Part shown: positions 8,311 through 18,172 of the stretch, in pieces
How positions within the stretch are numbered: position 1 is the stretch's first letter
Layout of the letters: each line of letters starts with the position of its first letter
Assembly: GCA_910575725.1 (NCBI GenBank)
Contig: CAJTFE010000001.1
Span: 307,186-371,185, forward strand
Direction: 5' to 3'
Source of the DNA: Clostridia bacterium
Lineage (GTDB): Bacteria > Bacillota > Clostridia > Lachnospirales > Lachnospiraceae
DNA length: 64,000 bases
The notes under the pieces: generated by a model
The model's database searches: none
Seen by the model: the letters and a program-made list of their open reading frames with translations, nothing else
Told to the model about the DNA's origin: nothing
Position numbers and translations under genes: made by a program

Positions 8311-9093
8311 TTAAGAAATCTTCAAATAATTTCTCATATTCTTCAAAGCATTCTTTTCCAGCCTGCTGACCTGCGCCTGGGAAATCCCAATCTCATCCGC
8401 CACCTCCATCTGCGTCTTGCCCTGGAAAAACCGCAGATTAATAATATAATTTTCCCGTTCCGGCAGTTTCTTCATAGCCTCCGAGAGTGAGAGCTCCTCC
8501 ACCCAGAGCTCTTCCTTATTCTTCTTGTCACTAATCTGATCCATTACATACAGCGTATCTCCGCCCTCTGTATAAACGGGCTCATAAAGGCTCACCGGGC
8601 TCTGAATCGCATCCAGAGCAAAAATAATATCCTCATCGGGAATCCCGATCTCCTCTGCAATCTCGCTAATCGTAGGCTCCTTAGAATTCTTCCGCATCAA
8701 CTCTTCCTTGGCATAAATCGCCTTATAAGCCGTATCGCGGAGAGACCTGCTCACACGAATGGAATTGTTATCTCTTAGATATCTTCGAATCTCTCCGATA
8801 ATCATCGGCACCGCATAAGTAGAAAACTTTACACCCAGCTTATCGTCAAAATTGTCAATGGCTTTCATAAGCCCGATACACCCAATCTGAAATAGATCGT
8901 CCACATTTTCACTGCTGGCAGAAAATCTCTTAATCACACTCAAAACCAGCCGCAGATTTCCCTTGATGTACAGTTCCCGTGCTTCTTTATCCCCCTGTGA
9001 GATCCGCGCCCACAGTGCGTCCTTTTCCTCTTGTTTCAGAAGAGGGAGCTTAGCCGTATTTACTCCGCATATTTCCACCTTGTTTAATGCCAT
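8311..9093 (-). CDS. sigG: Sporulation sigma factor G
   Basis: A 260-residue sigma-70 family factor. The N-terminal hallmark KVEICGVNTAKLPLLK is the SigG-specific start. Region 2 (ELYIKGNLRLVLSVIKRF, DDLFQIGCIGLMKAIDNFD, KFSTYAVPMIIGEIRR), region 3 and region 4 (TQMEVADEIGISQAQVSRLE) are all intact. SigG drives late forespore genes, including SASPs, one of which is at 27110 in this window. In Bacillus it follows spoIIGA-sigE; here it stands alone, between two genes transcribed in the opposite direction. No convincing forespore promoter was identified by eye in the 300 bases upstream. Confidence 0.95.
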   Translation of the reverse strand: MALNKVEICGVNTAKLPLLKQEEKDALWARISQGDKEARELYIKGNLRLVLSVIKRFSASSENVDDLFQIGCIGLMKAIDNFDDKLGVKFSTYAVPMIIGEIRRYLRDNNSIRVSRSLRDTAYKAIYAKEELMRKNSKEPTISEIAEEIGIPDEDIIFALDAIQSPVSLYEPVYTEGGDTLYVMDQISDKKNKEELWVEELSLSEAMKKLPERENYIINLRFFQGKTQMEVADEIGISQAQVSRLEKNALKNMRNYLKIS

Positions 9094-9268
9094 CCCGCGA
9101 AAGTCCTCCTTGCTGTCTTAAGAACCGCAACAAAAATCTATGTAAGGATTTTCCTAGATTGTTTGTGCTGTTTCCTGTTATTAAAAAGATTTCCAGCAGC
9201 TATGTTTCTATACGCAGTAAGTGGAAAATAAAAAAAATAATAGTCCTTGACAATTGAAAAAGAACGGA

Positions 9269-9289
9269 TTTTATTGAAAATCAATAAAA
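9269..9289. promoter_or_regulatory. Perfect 9-bp inverted repeat, possible operator
   Basis: TTTTATTGA (9269-9277), three A, TCAATAAAA (9281-9289). It lies just upstream of the -35 of the promoter below. The symmetry fits a dimeric repressor site, but in A/T-rich DNA it could arise by chance. Confidence 0.35.
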
Positions 9290-9294
9290 ATTTT

Positions 9295-9323
9295 TTGAAA
9301 AATGAAGTTATCAGAGGTATAAT
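9295..9323 (+). promoter_or_regulatory. Sigma-A promoter for the gene at 9402
   Basis: TTGAAA (9295-9300), 17 bases, TATAAT (9318-9323). The remainder of the 9094-9401 gap is A/T rich with nothing else recognised. Confidence 0.65.
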
Positions 9324-9401
9324 AAAAAACAGGAAGATATAGAGCTTTTTCCGGTTTTAAAGGAATCATGTTCTACATTGAAAAGAAAGAGGTGCAAACA
9401 T

Positions 9402-10559
9402 ATGGGGTATCTGCTGCTGTTTTTTCTGTTCCTTGGCCTGATGCTGATTCCAGGCCCTCTGCTTACTGTCTGGAATATTCAGAATCTGCTGCTTCAGCGG
9501 GAACATACAGGGAAGTTTGAAGCTGTATTATTTGGCGTAGGCATCCTTTACAGCTTTCTGCTTTATGGTCTCTGGGATCCCAGAGGCTGGAAGGAAAGCA
9601 TTCAGATAAATCAGGATATGTCTTCCCTCCATGAGCCTCTCTCCGGTGAGCATATGCTGAGCATACTGGCGCTGATAGCGGTAGGCTTGATTTCCTATGC
9701 CTATCTGAAATCAAAAAAGGATACGGCGCCGCCTTTGGCAGCCGTGCTCTCCATGGCGGGAGTGTATCTTGGCATTATGGTGAATCTGCTGGTGATTGTA
9801 CAGTTGTTTGGGGGAGCTGCGGCAGATGTTCCCTTTGGAAACGCATTTCCCGGAGATATTCTTTTGATGATGCTGGTTCCCTTTAATTATATTCTGCTGT
9901 CGGTGCATCTTTTGCTCCGGGTAGTAAAGGGGCAGAGCAGGAGGGTGCAGAGCGAGAGAGCAGAGCAGCAAGGGGCTGGGACGGGGGAAGAGCCTGGGCC
10001 TTATAAAACCCCTTTTTTAAATGACTGCAGCCGCATTCTGGGAGAAAGTGAGCATTGGGCCTTGTATGCCCTGCTCTTAACACTGCCGCTGCTTTGCATC
10101 ATCGCTTCGGCGCTGCTGTTATTCGGACAGCGGCCGGACAGCGTTATCCGGGCTTTTACAGAGACAAGCGACTGGGCCTTGTCTGCCAGGGTATCGCCGC
10201 CGGAGGTGCTCATTGACAGCCATTATCTGTGTACCGTGGCCATGCAGGGCCATCGGGAATTGGTGAAGCCCCAGAGGCTTGGACTTCGAAGGGGCAGTAA
10301 GATCATGGTAAACCGCCAGCTCTGTGTAGCCAATGCCTTTGAGCAGCTGCTGGAGGAGCGCACACCCAGGTTTCACCGGGCAGTGCGGAAGTTTTATGAT
10401 ACCTGCGGTTATCCCATTTCCAGGCATATCTGCACGCCGCTGACAGCCGATATCATCTATTTGATTATGAAGCCCCTGGAGTGGCTGTTTGTGGCAGCGC
10501 TGTATCTCTTTGACGCAAAGCCGGAGGATCGAATTGCCCGGCAGTATCTTCCGCTATAA
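9402..10559 (+). CDS. Hypothetical polytopic membrane protein
   Basis: A 385-residue protein with an N-terminal half of about six membrane segments (first at about 3-22; GPLLTVWNIQNL follows), then a cytoplasmic stretch near 180-215, another membrane segment near 225-250 and a Cys/Arg-rich C-terminal domain (LCTVAMQGHRELVKPQRLG, then FYDTCGYPISRHICTPL). It resembles the clostridial DUF6688-type proteins as I remember them; this is uncertain and no function is known. The ATG at 9402 has AAAGAGGTG 7 bases before it; an upstream TTG (9378) lacks a site. The RpiR gene follows within 40 bases. Confidence 0.7.
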   Translation: MGYLLLFFLFLGLMLIPGPLLTVWNIQNLLLQREHTGKFEAVLFGVGILYSFLLYGLWDPRGWKESIQINQDMSSLHEPLSGEHMLSILALIAVGLISYAYLKSKKDTAPPLAAVLSMAGVYLGIMVNLLVIVQLFGGAAADVPFGNAFPGDILLMMLVPFNYILLSVHLLLRVVKGQSRRVQSERAEQQGAGTGEEPGPYKTPFLNDCSRILGESEHWALYALLLTLPLLCIIASALLLFGQRPDSVIRAFTETSDWALSARVSPPEVLIDSHYLCTVAMQGHRELVKPQRLGLRRGSKIMVNRQLCVANAFEQLLEERTPRFHRAVRKFYDTCGYPISRHICTPLTADIIYLIMKPLEWLFVAALYLFDAKPEDRIARQYLPL

Positions 10560-10596
10560 GCTTTACAACGGACTACCAGGAAAGGAGTACGACCTT

Positions 10597-11466
10597 ATGC
10601 TTTTGGAGAAACTAAAGGAAGAGGCCGGCTTTACAAACCACGAAAAAGAAGTTGCCGGCTATATTCTGGCTCATCTGGACGAGATTCCGGGGATGTCAAG
10701 CGGAGGGCTTGCCCGGGCCTCTTTTACAAGCAAGGCCACTGTGGTGCGCTTAAGCCAGAAGCTCGGCCTTTCCGGTTACCAGGAATTCAAGCTGAAGCTG
10801 GTGGAGGAAATCAATCAGAAAAATCGTCTTTCCCAGCTGCTGGAGGGAGAGCCGATCACGAATCAGAGCACCTATACGGACATTATTCATACCCTTCCCG
10901 TCCTCTATGACAAAGCAGTGACGAACACGCGGCTTGCCTTAGACAAGAATGTTATGAACCGGATCAACAGCATACTTCAGAGAGCAGAGTGTATCGATCT
11001 CTATGGTACAGGCATCAGCTACATACTGGCGCAGTCGGCGGTATTTAAATTCGCCACCCTGGGCTTGGAGTGTTCGGCTTACGAGAGCATCAACGGCCAC
11101 TATCTGGCGGCCCGGAAGAATAAGAAAACCCTTGCCTTTTTGATCAGCTTTACGGGAGCCAACCGTACCGTTATTCAGATGGCAAAGTATCTTAGGGAGG
11201 GGACGAATAATTATGTGGTGGGGCTGATGGGCCCTCATAACCAGGTGATCCGCAGATGGTGCCATGAAGTGGTGGAGATTCCCAACCGGGATTCCCTTCT
11301 GTGCCTGGATGTGATTACCTCCTTTTCTGCTGTTACTTATGTGCTGGATATTTTCTTTTCCCTGCTCCTGGCAAAACGCTATGAAGAGCATGCGCAATCT
11401 TCCCTGGAAATGCTGACCCATATGGATCTGCTTCTGGACAAAAGTGAAAATGCCGATAATGAGTGA
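10597..11466 (+). CDS. MurR/RpiR-family transcriptional regulator
   Basis: A 289-residue regulator with an N-terminal RpiR helix-turn-helix (about 1-75: FTNHEKEVAGYILAHLDEIP, then FTSKATVVRLSQKLGLSGYQ) and a C-terminal SIS sugar-phosphate domain (about 110-260: IDLYGTGISYILAQSAVFK and LAFLISFTGANRTVIQMAK). Proteins of this kind usually sense a phosphosugar. It directly precedes the PTS-GH1 operon and is the best candidate for its control, probably by binding a 6-phospho-beta-glucoside. The ATG has AAAGGAG upstream. Confidence 0.9.
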   Translation: MLLEKLKEEAGFTNHEKEVAGYILAHLDEIPGMSSGGLARASFTSKATVVRLSQKLGLSGYQEFKLKLVEEINQKNRLSQLLEGEPITNQSTYTDIIHTLPVLYDKAVTNTRLALDKNVMNRINSILQRAECIDLYGTGISYILAQSAVFKFATLGLECSAYESINGHYLAARKNKKTLAFLISFTGANRTVIQMAKYLREGTNNYVVGLMGPHNQVIRRWCHEVVEIPNRDSLLCLDVITSFSAVTYVLDIFFSLLLAKRYEEHAQSSLEMLTHMDLLLDKSENADNE

Positions 11467-11503
11467 CGTCCTAAGACAAACAACGGGATAATTCAAAATT
11501 TTG

Positions 11504-11535
11504 AACCTCTGTTACAAAGACAGGGGTTCTTTTTT
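11504..11535 (+). terminator. Rho-independent terminator after the RpiR gene
   Basis: AACCTCTG (11504-11511) pairs with CAGGGGTT (11521-11528) with one U-G pair and runs into CTTTTTT. Confidence 0.85.
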
Positions 11536-11544
11536 GACGATTTC

Positions 11545-11558
11545 TGAAACGATGAAAC
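11545..11558. promoter_or_regulatory. Direct repeat, possible RpiR operator
   Basis: TGAAAC occurs twice, at 11545-11550 and 11553-11558, 18 bases before the -35 of the PTS promoter. Position suits an upstream regulator site; binding by the RpiR protein is a guess. Confidence 0.3.
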
Positions 11559-11575
11559 TATCCTTTTTCCATTCA

Positions 11576-11604
11576 TTGCCGGAAAAGGGCGCTTATGCTA
11601 TATT
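11576..11604 (+). promoter_or_regulatory. Sigma-A promoter of the first beta-glucoside PTS operon
   Basis: TTGCCG (11576-11581), 17 bases, TATATT (11599-11604). The leader of about 100 bases contains a small CCCATC/GATGGG hairpin but no antiterminator target like the one at 27709, consistent with RpiR rather than BglG-type control. Confidence 0.7.
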
Positions 11605-11712
11605 CGATTTAACAAAAGGAGGCCAAAGCCCATCGCCCGGGGAAAGAAGATGGGAATATAGCTGACAGGAAGCTTCGCAGTGATCCTTGAAAAAATGAAG
11701 GAGGGAATATCT

Positions 11713-13632
11713 ATGGGAAAATACCATGAGCTGGCAAAAGAGATTGTAAAAAATGTCGGCGGAAAAGAAAATATTTTAGGACTTGTACACTGTATTACGC
11801 GGCTTCGTTTTACGCTGAAGGACGAGAACATTGCAAAAGACGAGGTGCTTAAAGCCATGGAAGGCGTTGTGACCGTAATGAAGAGCGGCGGACAGTACCA
11901 GGTGGTTATCGGCAACCATGTGCCGGAGGTATTTGAGGATGTGATGGAGCTGATTGATTTAAAGGAGGGAACTGCTCCGGCGGCAGAACAGAAATCCGGA
12001 AGGTTTTTTGATCGGGCCATTGACGTGGTGTCCGGCATCTTCCAGCCTATTCTTGGCATTATGGCAGCCTGCGGTATGCTGAAGGGCTTAAATACGCTGT
12101 TTGTGGCTCTTGGGCTGTATAGCGCCGAGTGCGGCGGATATCTGATTATCAATGGAGCCGGAGACGCTTTGTTTACCTTTCTGCCCTTGTTTCTGGGTTA
12201 TACAGCGGCAAAGAAGTTCGGTTTAAAGCCTATGCTTGGCCTGGCTGTCGGCGGCGCAATGTGCTATCCGGGTATCCAGGCAGGAACCCTCTCGGCAGGA
12301 CTGGAGCCCATGTACAGCATATTGGAGGGAACCATGTTTGCTTCCCCGGTTTACATTGAGTTTTTCGGCATTCCCGTGATTTCTATGGATTATACGGGAA
12401 CAGTGATTCCCGTTATCCTGGCGGTGTGGTTTGCGTCCAAATGTGAGAAATTTTTTAATAAGATCATTCCGGATCTGGTAAAGTTTTTCTTTGTGCCTAT
12501 GCTGACTCTGCTGATCACACTGCCTGTATCCGTGATTTTCCTGGGGCCGGTTGCAACCTTCGGATCTACCTTGATTTCAGAGCTCACACTGGGGATCCGC
12601 AGCTTTAGCCCGCTGCTTGCAGGGGGAATTGTGGGCTTTACCTGGCAGATACTTGTTATCTTTGGCATGCACTGGGGCTTTATTCCCGTTTACATCAACA
12701 ATGTAATGACACTGGGCTATGACAATGTGATGATGCCGTTCTTTGCATGTACCTTTGCAACCTCTGCGGTGGTATTGGCGATTTTCTTTAAGACAAAGGA
12801 TAAGAAGCTTCGGGAGATGGCGATTCCCAATTTTATCTCCGGCATTTTCGGTGTGACGGAGCCGGCTATATACGGTATTTTGCTGCCTTTGAAAAAGCCC
12901 TTTATTATCAGCTGTATTGCCGGCGGCATCGGAGGAGCTTTTTACGGACAATTCAACTTCCGGAAATTTATTCTGGGCGGTATGGGTATTTTTGAGCTGC
13001 CTAATATGATGAACCCGGACGGAACCATGGGAAATATGATTGTGGCCTTTGTGGGAATTGCCATATCCATGGCGGTGGGATTTATTCTTACCATGCTGTT
13101 TTATAAGGATAAGGCGCCTGAGGAGGCGAAAAAAACGGCTGCGGTGGCAGAGACGAAGGAGGCTGCAAAGGCAAAGGATGAGGAGATTACGCTTGCAAGT
13201 CCCTTGAATGGAAAGATTGTGAAGCTGTCGGAGGTGAAGGATGAAGCATTTTCCTCCGGCGTCCTGGGACTGGGCGCAGCCATTGAGCCGGAGGAAGGCG
13301 TGCTTTATGCGCCTGCAGACGGAAGGATTTCCGCCCTGTTTCCCACAGGGCATGCCATCGGCCTTACGACAAAGACCGGATTGGAGCTTTTGATGCATGT
13401 GGGAATGGACACGGTACAGCTTGACGGGAAGGGCTTTAAAGTCTTTGTGGAGGCAGGCGAAGAGGTGAAGCAGGGGCAGAAGCTTCTGGAGTTTGACAGG
13501 AAGCTCATTCGTGAGGCAGGCTATTCTCTGGTGACACCTGTACTGGTGACAAATTCCGACGAGTTTGAGCTGGTGGAGCCTACCGAGGCAGAGAAAGTCC
13601 AGGCAGGAGATTTACTGCTGCGTGTTATGTAG
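11713..13632 (+). CDS. PTS beta-glucoside transporter, EIIBCA
   Basis: A 639-residue permease that takes up and phosphorylates beta-glucosides. Domains in order: EIIB (about 1-85, phospho-Cys27 in LVHCITRLRF), EIIC membrane domain of about ten segments (about 100-455), EIIA (about 490-639, phospho-His562 in LLMHVGMDTVQL). All key residues are present. The ATG at 11713 is chosen because GGAGGG lies 8 bases upstream; an earlier start at 11680 has no site. The next gene is the matching GH1 enzyme. Confidence 0.92.
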   Translation: MGKYHELAKEIVKNVGGKENILGLVHCITRLRFTLKDENIAKDEVLKAMEGVVTVMKSGGQYQVVIGNHVPEVFEDVMELIDLKEGTAPAAEQKSGRFFDRAIDVVSGIFQPILGIMAACGMLKGLNTLFVALGLYSAECGGYLIINGAGDALFTFLPLFLGYTAAKKFGLKPMLGLAVGGAMCYPGIQAGTLSAGLEPMYSILEGTMFASPVYIEFFGIPVISMDYTGTVIPVILAVWFASKCEKFFNKIIPDLVKFFFVPMLTLLITLPVSVIFLGPVATFGSTLISELTLGIRSFSPLLAGGIVGFTWQILVIFGMHWGFIPVYINNVMTLGYDNVMMPFFACTFATSAVVLAIFFKTKDKKLREMAIPNFISGIFGVTEPAIYGILLPLKKPFIISCIAGGIGGAFYGQFNFRKFILGGMGIFELPNMMNPDGTMGNMIVAFVGIAISMAVGFILTMLFYKDKAPEEAKKTAAVAETKEAAKAKDEEITLASPLNGKIVKLSEVKDEAFSSGVLGLGAAIEPEEGVLYAPADGRISALFPTGHAIGLTTKTGLELLMHVGMDTVQLDGKGFKVFVEAGEEVKQGQKLLEFDRKLIREAGYSLVTPVLVTNSDEFELVEPTEAEKVQAGDLLLRVM

Positions 13633-13640
13633 GTTGTGTA

Positions 13641-15135
<1,495 letters not shown>

Positions 15136-15231
15136 AAAGAGTAAGGAAAATGTAGGAAATCCCTCGCAAAACAGTTATGTGTGAACAGTACCCTTAAAAC
15201 TTCCGGGAAAAATATTGTCAAGAGAAAACAC

Positions 15232-15260
15232 TTGACACACGTGCTTTTTTCGTGTAAGAT
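15232..15260 (+). promoter_or_regulatory. Sigma-A promoter of the ylxM-ffh operon
   Basis: TTGACA (15232-15237), 17 bases, TAAGAT (15255-15260), about 20 bases before the first gene. Confidence 0.8.
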
Positions 15261-15280
15261 AATCCAGGCAGGTGATAAGC

Positions 15281-15613
15281 ATGGAAAAAATTCTGGAGCA
15301 GACACTGCTGTATGATTTTTACGGAGAGCTCTTGACGGAGCACCAAAAGCAGATATACGAGGACGTGGTTCTCAACGACTATGGTTTCAGCGAAGTGGCC
15401 CAGGAGCAGGGTATCAGCCGCCAGGGGGTTCACGATCTGGTCAAGCGGTGCAGCCGGATTCTTAAGGAATACGAAGCCAGGCTCCACCTGGTAGAGCGTT
15501 TTCTGACGATCAAGAGCAGGATAGAAGAGATAGAGAGCTCCCTAAGAGATACCGAAGAGCCGGACAGGGAAGCGCTTATCCGGCAGCTACAGGACATATT
15601 GGAGAATTTGTAG
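15281..15613 (+). CDS. ylxM: YlxM-family putative helix-turn-helix protein
   Basis: A 110-residue protein of the YlxM/p13 family, nearly always encoded immediately before ffh. The signature LYDFYGELLTEHQKQIYED is followed by a helix-turn-helix GFSEVAQEQGISRQGVHDLV. Its exact role with the signal recognition particle is not firmly known. ATG with AGGTGA upstream. Its stop is directly followed by the ffh start. Confidence 0.92.
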   Translation: MEKILEQTLLYDFYGELLTEHQKQIYEDVVLNDYGFSEVAQEQGISRQGVHDLVKRCSRILKEYEARLHLVERFLTIKSRIEEIESSLRDTEEPDREALIRQLQDILENL

Positions 15614-16963
15614 ATGGCATTTGAAAGTTTATCCGATAAATTGCAAAATGTATTCAAGAGCCTGCGGGGCAAAGGCCGTCTCACCGAGGCAGATGTAAAG
15701 GCAGCCTTGAAGGAAGTAAAGATGGCCCTTCTGGAGGCTGACGTAAGCTTCAAGGTGGTGAAGCAGTTCATCAAGTCCGTGGAAGGACGTGCTGTAGGAG
15801 CCGATGTGATGAACAGCCTGACTCCGGGACAGATGGTGATTAAGATTGTCCATGAGGAGATGATAAGCCTCATGGGAAGCGAAACCACAGAGCTCAAGCT
15901 GAAAGGCGGCAATGAAGTAACCATCCTGATGATGATGGGCCTTCAGGGCGCCGGCAAGACCACCACAGCGGCCAAGATCGCCGGGAAGCTCAAGGCCAAG
16001 GGAAGAAAGCCCTTGCTGGCCGCCTGCGACGTCTACCGCCCGGCTGCCATCAGGCAGCTTCAGGTAAACGGAGAAAAGCAGGGCGTGGAAGTATTCACCA
16101 TGGGAGAGAACCAGAAGCCGGTGAACATTGCCAGGGGAGCCTATGAGCACGCCAGGAAGAACGGTTTCAACGTACTGATTCTGGACACTGCGGGCCGTCT
16201 TCACGTAGATGAGGACATGATGGCGGAGCTTCAGGAGATAGCGGCCAATCTGGAGATTGACCAGGCCCTTTTGACCGTAGACGCCATGACCGGCCAGGAC
16301 GCAGTAAACGTAGCAAGCACCTTTGACGAAAAGATTGGAATAGACGGCGTTATCCTCACCAAGCTGGACGGAGACACCAGAGGCGGAGCCGCGCTGTCCA
16401 TCAAGGCAGTGACCGGAAAGCCTATCCTCTTCGTAGGTATGGGAGAAAAGCTAAGCGACCTGGAGCAGTTTTATCCAGACCGCATGGCCTCACGGATCTT
16501 AGGTATGGGCGATGTGCTGACGCTCATCGAGAAAGCCCAGGAATCTGTGGATGAGGAAAAGGCCAAGTCCATGACCCAGAAGCTGAAAAAAGCCCAGTTC
16601 GGCTTTGACGACTATCTGGAAAGTATGAACCAGATGCGCAAGATGGGAGGGCTGACAAGCATTCTTTCCATGATGCCCGGCATGGGCAGCCAGCTAAAGG
16701 GCTTAGAGGATGCCATTGACGAGAAGAAGATGGCTCAGATTGAGGCGATTATCCTCTCCATGACTCCAAAGGAGCGGGCTAATCCGGAGATTTTGAATCT
16801 GTCCCGGAAGAGCCGCATTGCCAGAGGCGCCGGGGTGGATATTGCAGAGGTCAACCGGCTGGTAAAGCAGTTTGACCAGATGCGCAAGATGATGAAACAG
16901 ATGCCCGGCATGATGGGCGGCAAAGGTTTTGGTAAAAAGGGACGTTTCCGAATGCCCTTTTAA
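15614..16963 (+). CDS. ffh: Signal recognition particle protein Ffh
   Basis: A 449-residue SRP54 GTPase that guides nascent membrane proteins to the translocon with 4.5S RNA and FtsY. N-domain (1-90), G-domain (P-loop LQGAGKTTTAAK, DTAGRLHVDEDM, TKLDGDTRGGAA), and a Met-rich M-domain from about 310 (MMPGMGSQLKG, then QMRKMMKQMPGMMGGKGFG). Complete and normal length. Confidence 0.97.
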   Translation: MAFESLSDKLQNVFKSLRGKGRLTEADVKAALKEVKMALLEADVSFKVVKQFIKSVEGRAVGADVMNSLTPGQMVIKIVHEEMISLMGSETTELKLKGGNEVTILMMMGLQGAGKTTTAAKIAGKLKAKGRKPLLAACDVYRPAAIRQLQVNGEKQGVEVFTMGENQKPVNIARGAYEHARKNGFNVLILDTAGRLHVDEDMMAELQEIAANLEIDQALLTVDAMTGQDAVNVASTFDEKIGIDGVILTKLDGDTRGGAALSIKAVTGKPILFVGMGEKLSDLEQFYPDRMASRILGMGDVLTLIEKAQESVDEEKAKSMTQKLKKAQFGFDDYLESMNQMRKMGGLTSILSMMPGMGSQLKGLEDAIDEKKMAQIEAIILSMTPKERANPEILNLSRKSRIARGAGVDIAEVNRLVKQFDQMRKMMKQMPGMMGGKGFGKKGRFRMPF

Positions 16964-17010
16964 CATAAAAAGAAAACAAAAGAAGAATTATATTTTGGAG
17001 GTGAAAAGAG

Positions 17011-17256
17011 ATGGCAGTAAAAATCAGATTGAGAAGAATGGGTCAGAAGAAAGCTCCTTTCTATAGAATTATCGTAGCAGATTCCAGATCCCCCAGAGAT
17101 GGCAGATTCATCGAGGAGATCGGCACCTACGATCCGAGCACAGACCCCAGCACATTCAACGTAGACGTTGAGGCGGCAAAGAAGTGGCTGAACAACGGCG
17201 CACAGCCTACAGAGGTAGTAGGCAAGATCTTAAAGGCCGCAGGTGTTGAAAAATAA
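17011..17256 (+). CDS. rpsP: 30S ribosomal protein S16
   Basis: An 81-residue protein with the conserved start [20 protein letters not shown] and [26 protein letters not shown] precedes the ATG. Part of the ffh-rpsP-khpA-rimM-trmD order typical of Firmicutes. Confidence 0.97.
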   Translation: MAVKIRLRRMGQKKAPFYRIIVADSRSPRDGRFIEEIGTYDPSTDPSTFNVDVEAAKKWLNNGAQPTEVVGKILKAAGVEK

Positions 17257-17333
17257 ACCGCAAAGCTTTGGAAAGGCAACAGCGCAGCAGCTGTTCTCAA
17301 TAGGAACGGCAGCATCGCATTCGGAGGAAAAAC

Positions 17334-17564
17334 ATGAAAGAATTGGTAGAGGTGATTGCAAAATCACTGGTGGAGCATCCGGAAGAAGTTGCTGTGACAG
17401 AGACGGAGAATGAGAAAACCATTCTCGTTGAGCTTCGCGTGGCACCGTCCGATATGGGAAAGGTGATCGGCAAACAAGGCCGTATCGCAAAAGCGATCCG
17501 CTGTGTGGTTAAAGCAGCATCATCAAAGGAAGAAAAGAAGGTTGTTGTGGAGATTCTGCAGTAG
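17334..17564 (+). CDS. khpA: KH-domain RNA-binding protein KhpA
   Basis: A 76-residue single KH domain protein. The GxxG loop is in VIGKQGRIAKAIR. KhpA with KhpB binds small RNAs and affects cell division and elongation in Gram-positive bacteria. GGAGGAAAA precedes the ATG. It is followed by a hairpin that may cut transcription before rimM. Confidence 0.93.
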   Translation: MKELVEVIAKSLVEHPEEVAVTETENEKTILVELRVAPSDMGKVIGKQGRIAKAIRCVVKAASSKEEKKVVVEILQ

Positions 17565-17585
17565 AATTTATCACAGGACAGACAG

Positions 17586-17610
17586 GCGGGTGGAAACACC
17601 CGCTGTTTTT
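17586..17610 (+). terminator. Terminator or attenuator hairpin between khpA and rimM
   Basis: GCGGGTG (17586-17592), loop GAAA, CACCCGC (17597-17603), then TGTTTTT. It lies inside the ribosomal operon, so it may reduce rather than stop readthrough to rimM-trmD. Confidence 0.7.
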
Positions 17611-17662
17611 CACAGATTGAGAGAAAAAAGGACGCAGGCAGACAGGCAAAAAGGAGAAAAGC

Positions 17663-18172
17663 ATGGAGTCTTATTTAAGGGTAGGCGTTATCGCATCCAC
17701 CCATGGCTTAAAGGGCGAGGTTAAGGTATTTCCCACCACGGATAATCCAAAGCGTTTCCGCGAGCTGAAGAAGGTGCTTCTGGATACAGGACATGAATAC
17801 AAGCCCTTAGAGGTGGCCGGAGTGAAATTTTTCAAAAACCAGGTCATTCTGAAATTCCGGGAATTTGACGATATCAACGAGGTAGAGCAGTACAAAGGGA
17901 AAGATCTTCTGGTGACACGGGATCAGGCCGTGCCCCTTGAGGAAAATGAAAATTTTATCACAGATCTCATCCACATGGAGGTTTATACGGATGAGGGGAT
18001 CCGCCTTGGAACTCTGACGGACGTCCTGCAGACAGGGGCCAACGACGTCTATGTGGTAGAGACAGAGGAAGGAAAGGAAGTGCTTCTTCCGGCCATTCCC
18101 TCCTGCATTCTGAAAGTAAGTGTGGAAGAAGCCCGGATGACTGTGCATATATTGGAAGGATTGTTGGAGTAA
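17663..18172 (+). CDS. rimM: 16S rRNA processing protein RimM
   Basis: A 169-residue 30S maturation factor with an N-terminal RimM barrel (VIASTHGLKGEVKVFPTTD) and a C-terminal PRC-barrel (about 95-169: GTLTDVLQTGANDVYVVE, EVLLPAIPSCI). The last base of its stop codon is the first base of the trmD start, indicating translational coupling. Confidence 0.95.
   Translation: MESYLRVGVIASTHGLKGEVKVFPTTDNPKRFRELKKVLLDTGHEYKPLEVAGVKFFKNQVILKFREFDDINEVEQYKGKDLLVTRDQAVPLEENENFITDLIHMEVYTDEGIRLGTLTDVLQTGANDVYVVETEEGKEVLLPAIPSCILKVSVEEARMTVHILEGLLE

Noticed and set aside
9094..9270. Forespore promoter for sigG
   Set aside because: Several partial matches were tried on the minus strand but none had both elements at the right spacing.
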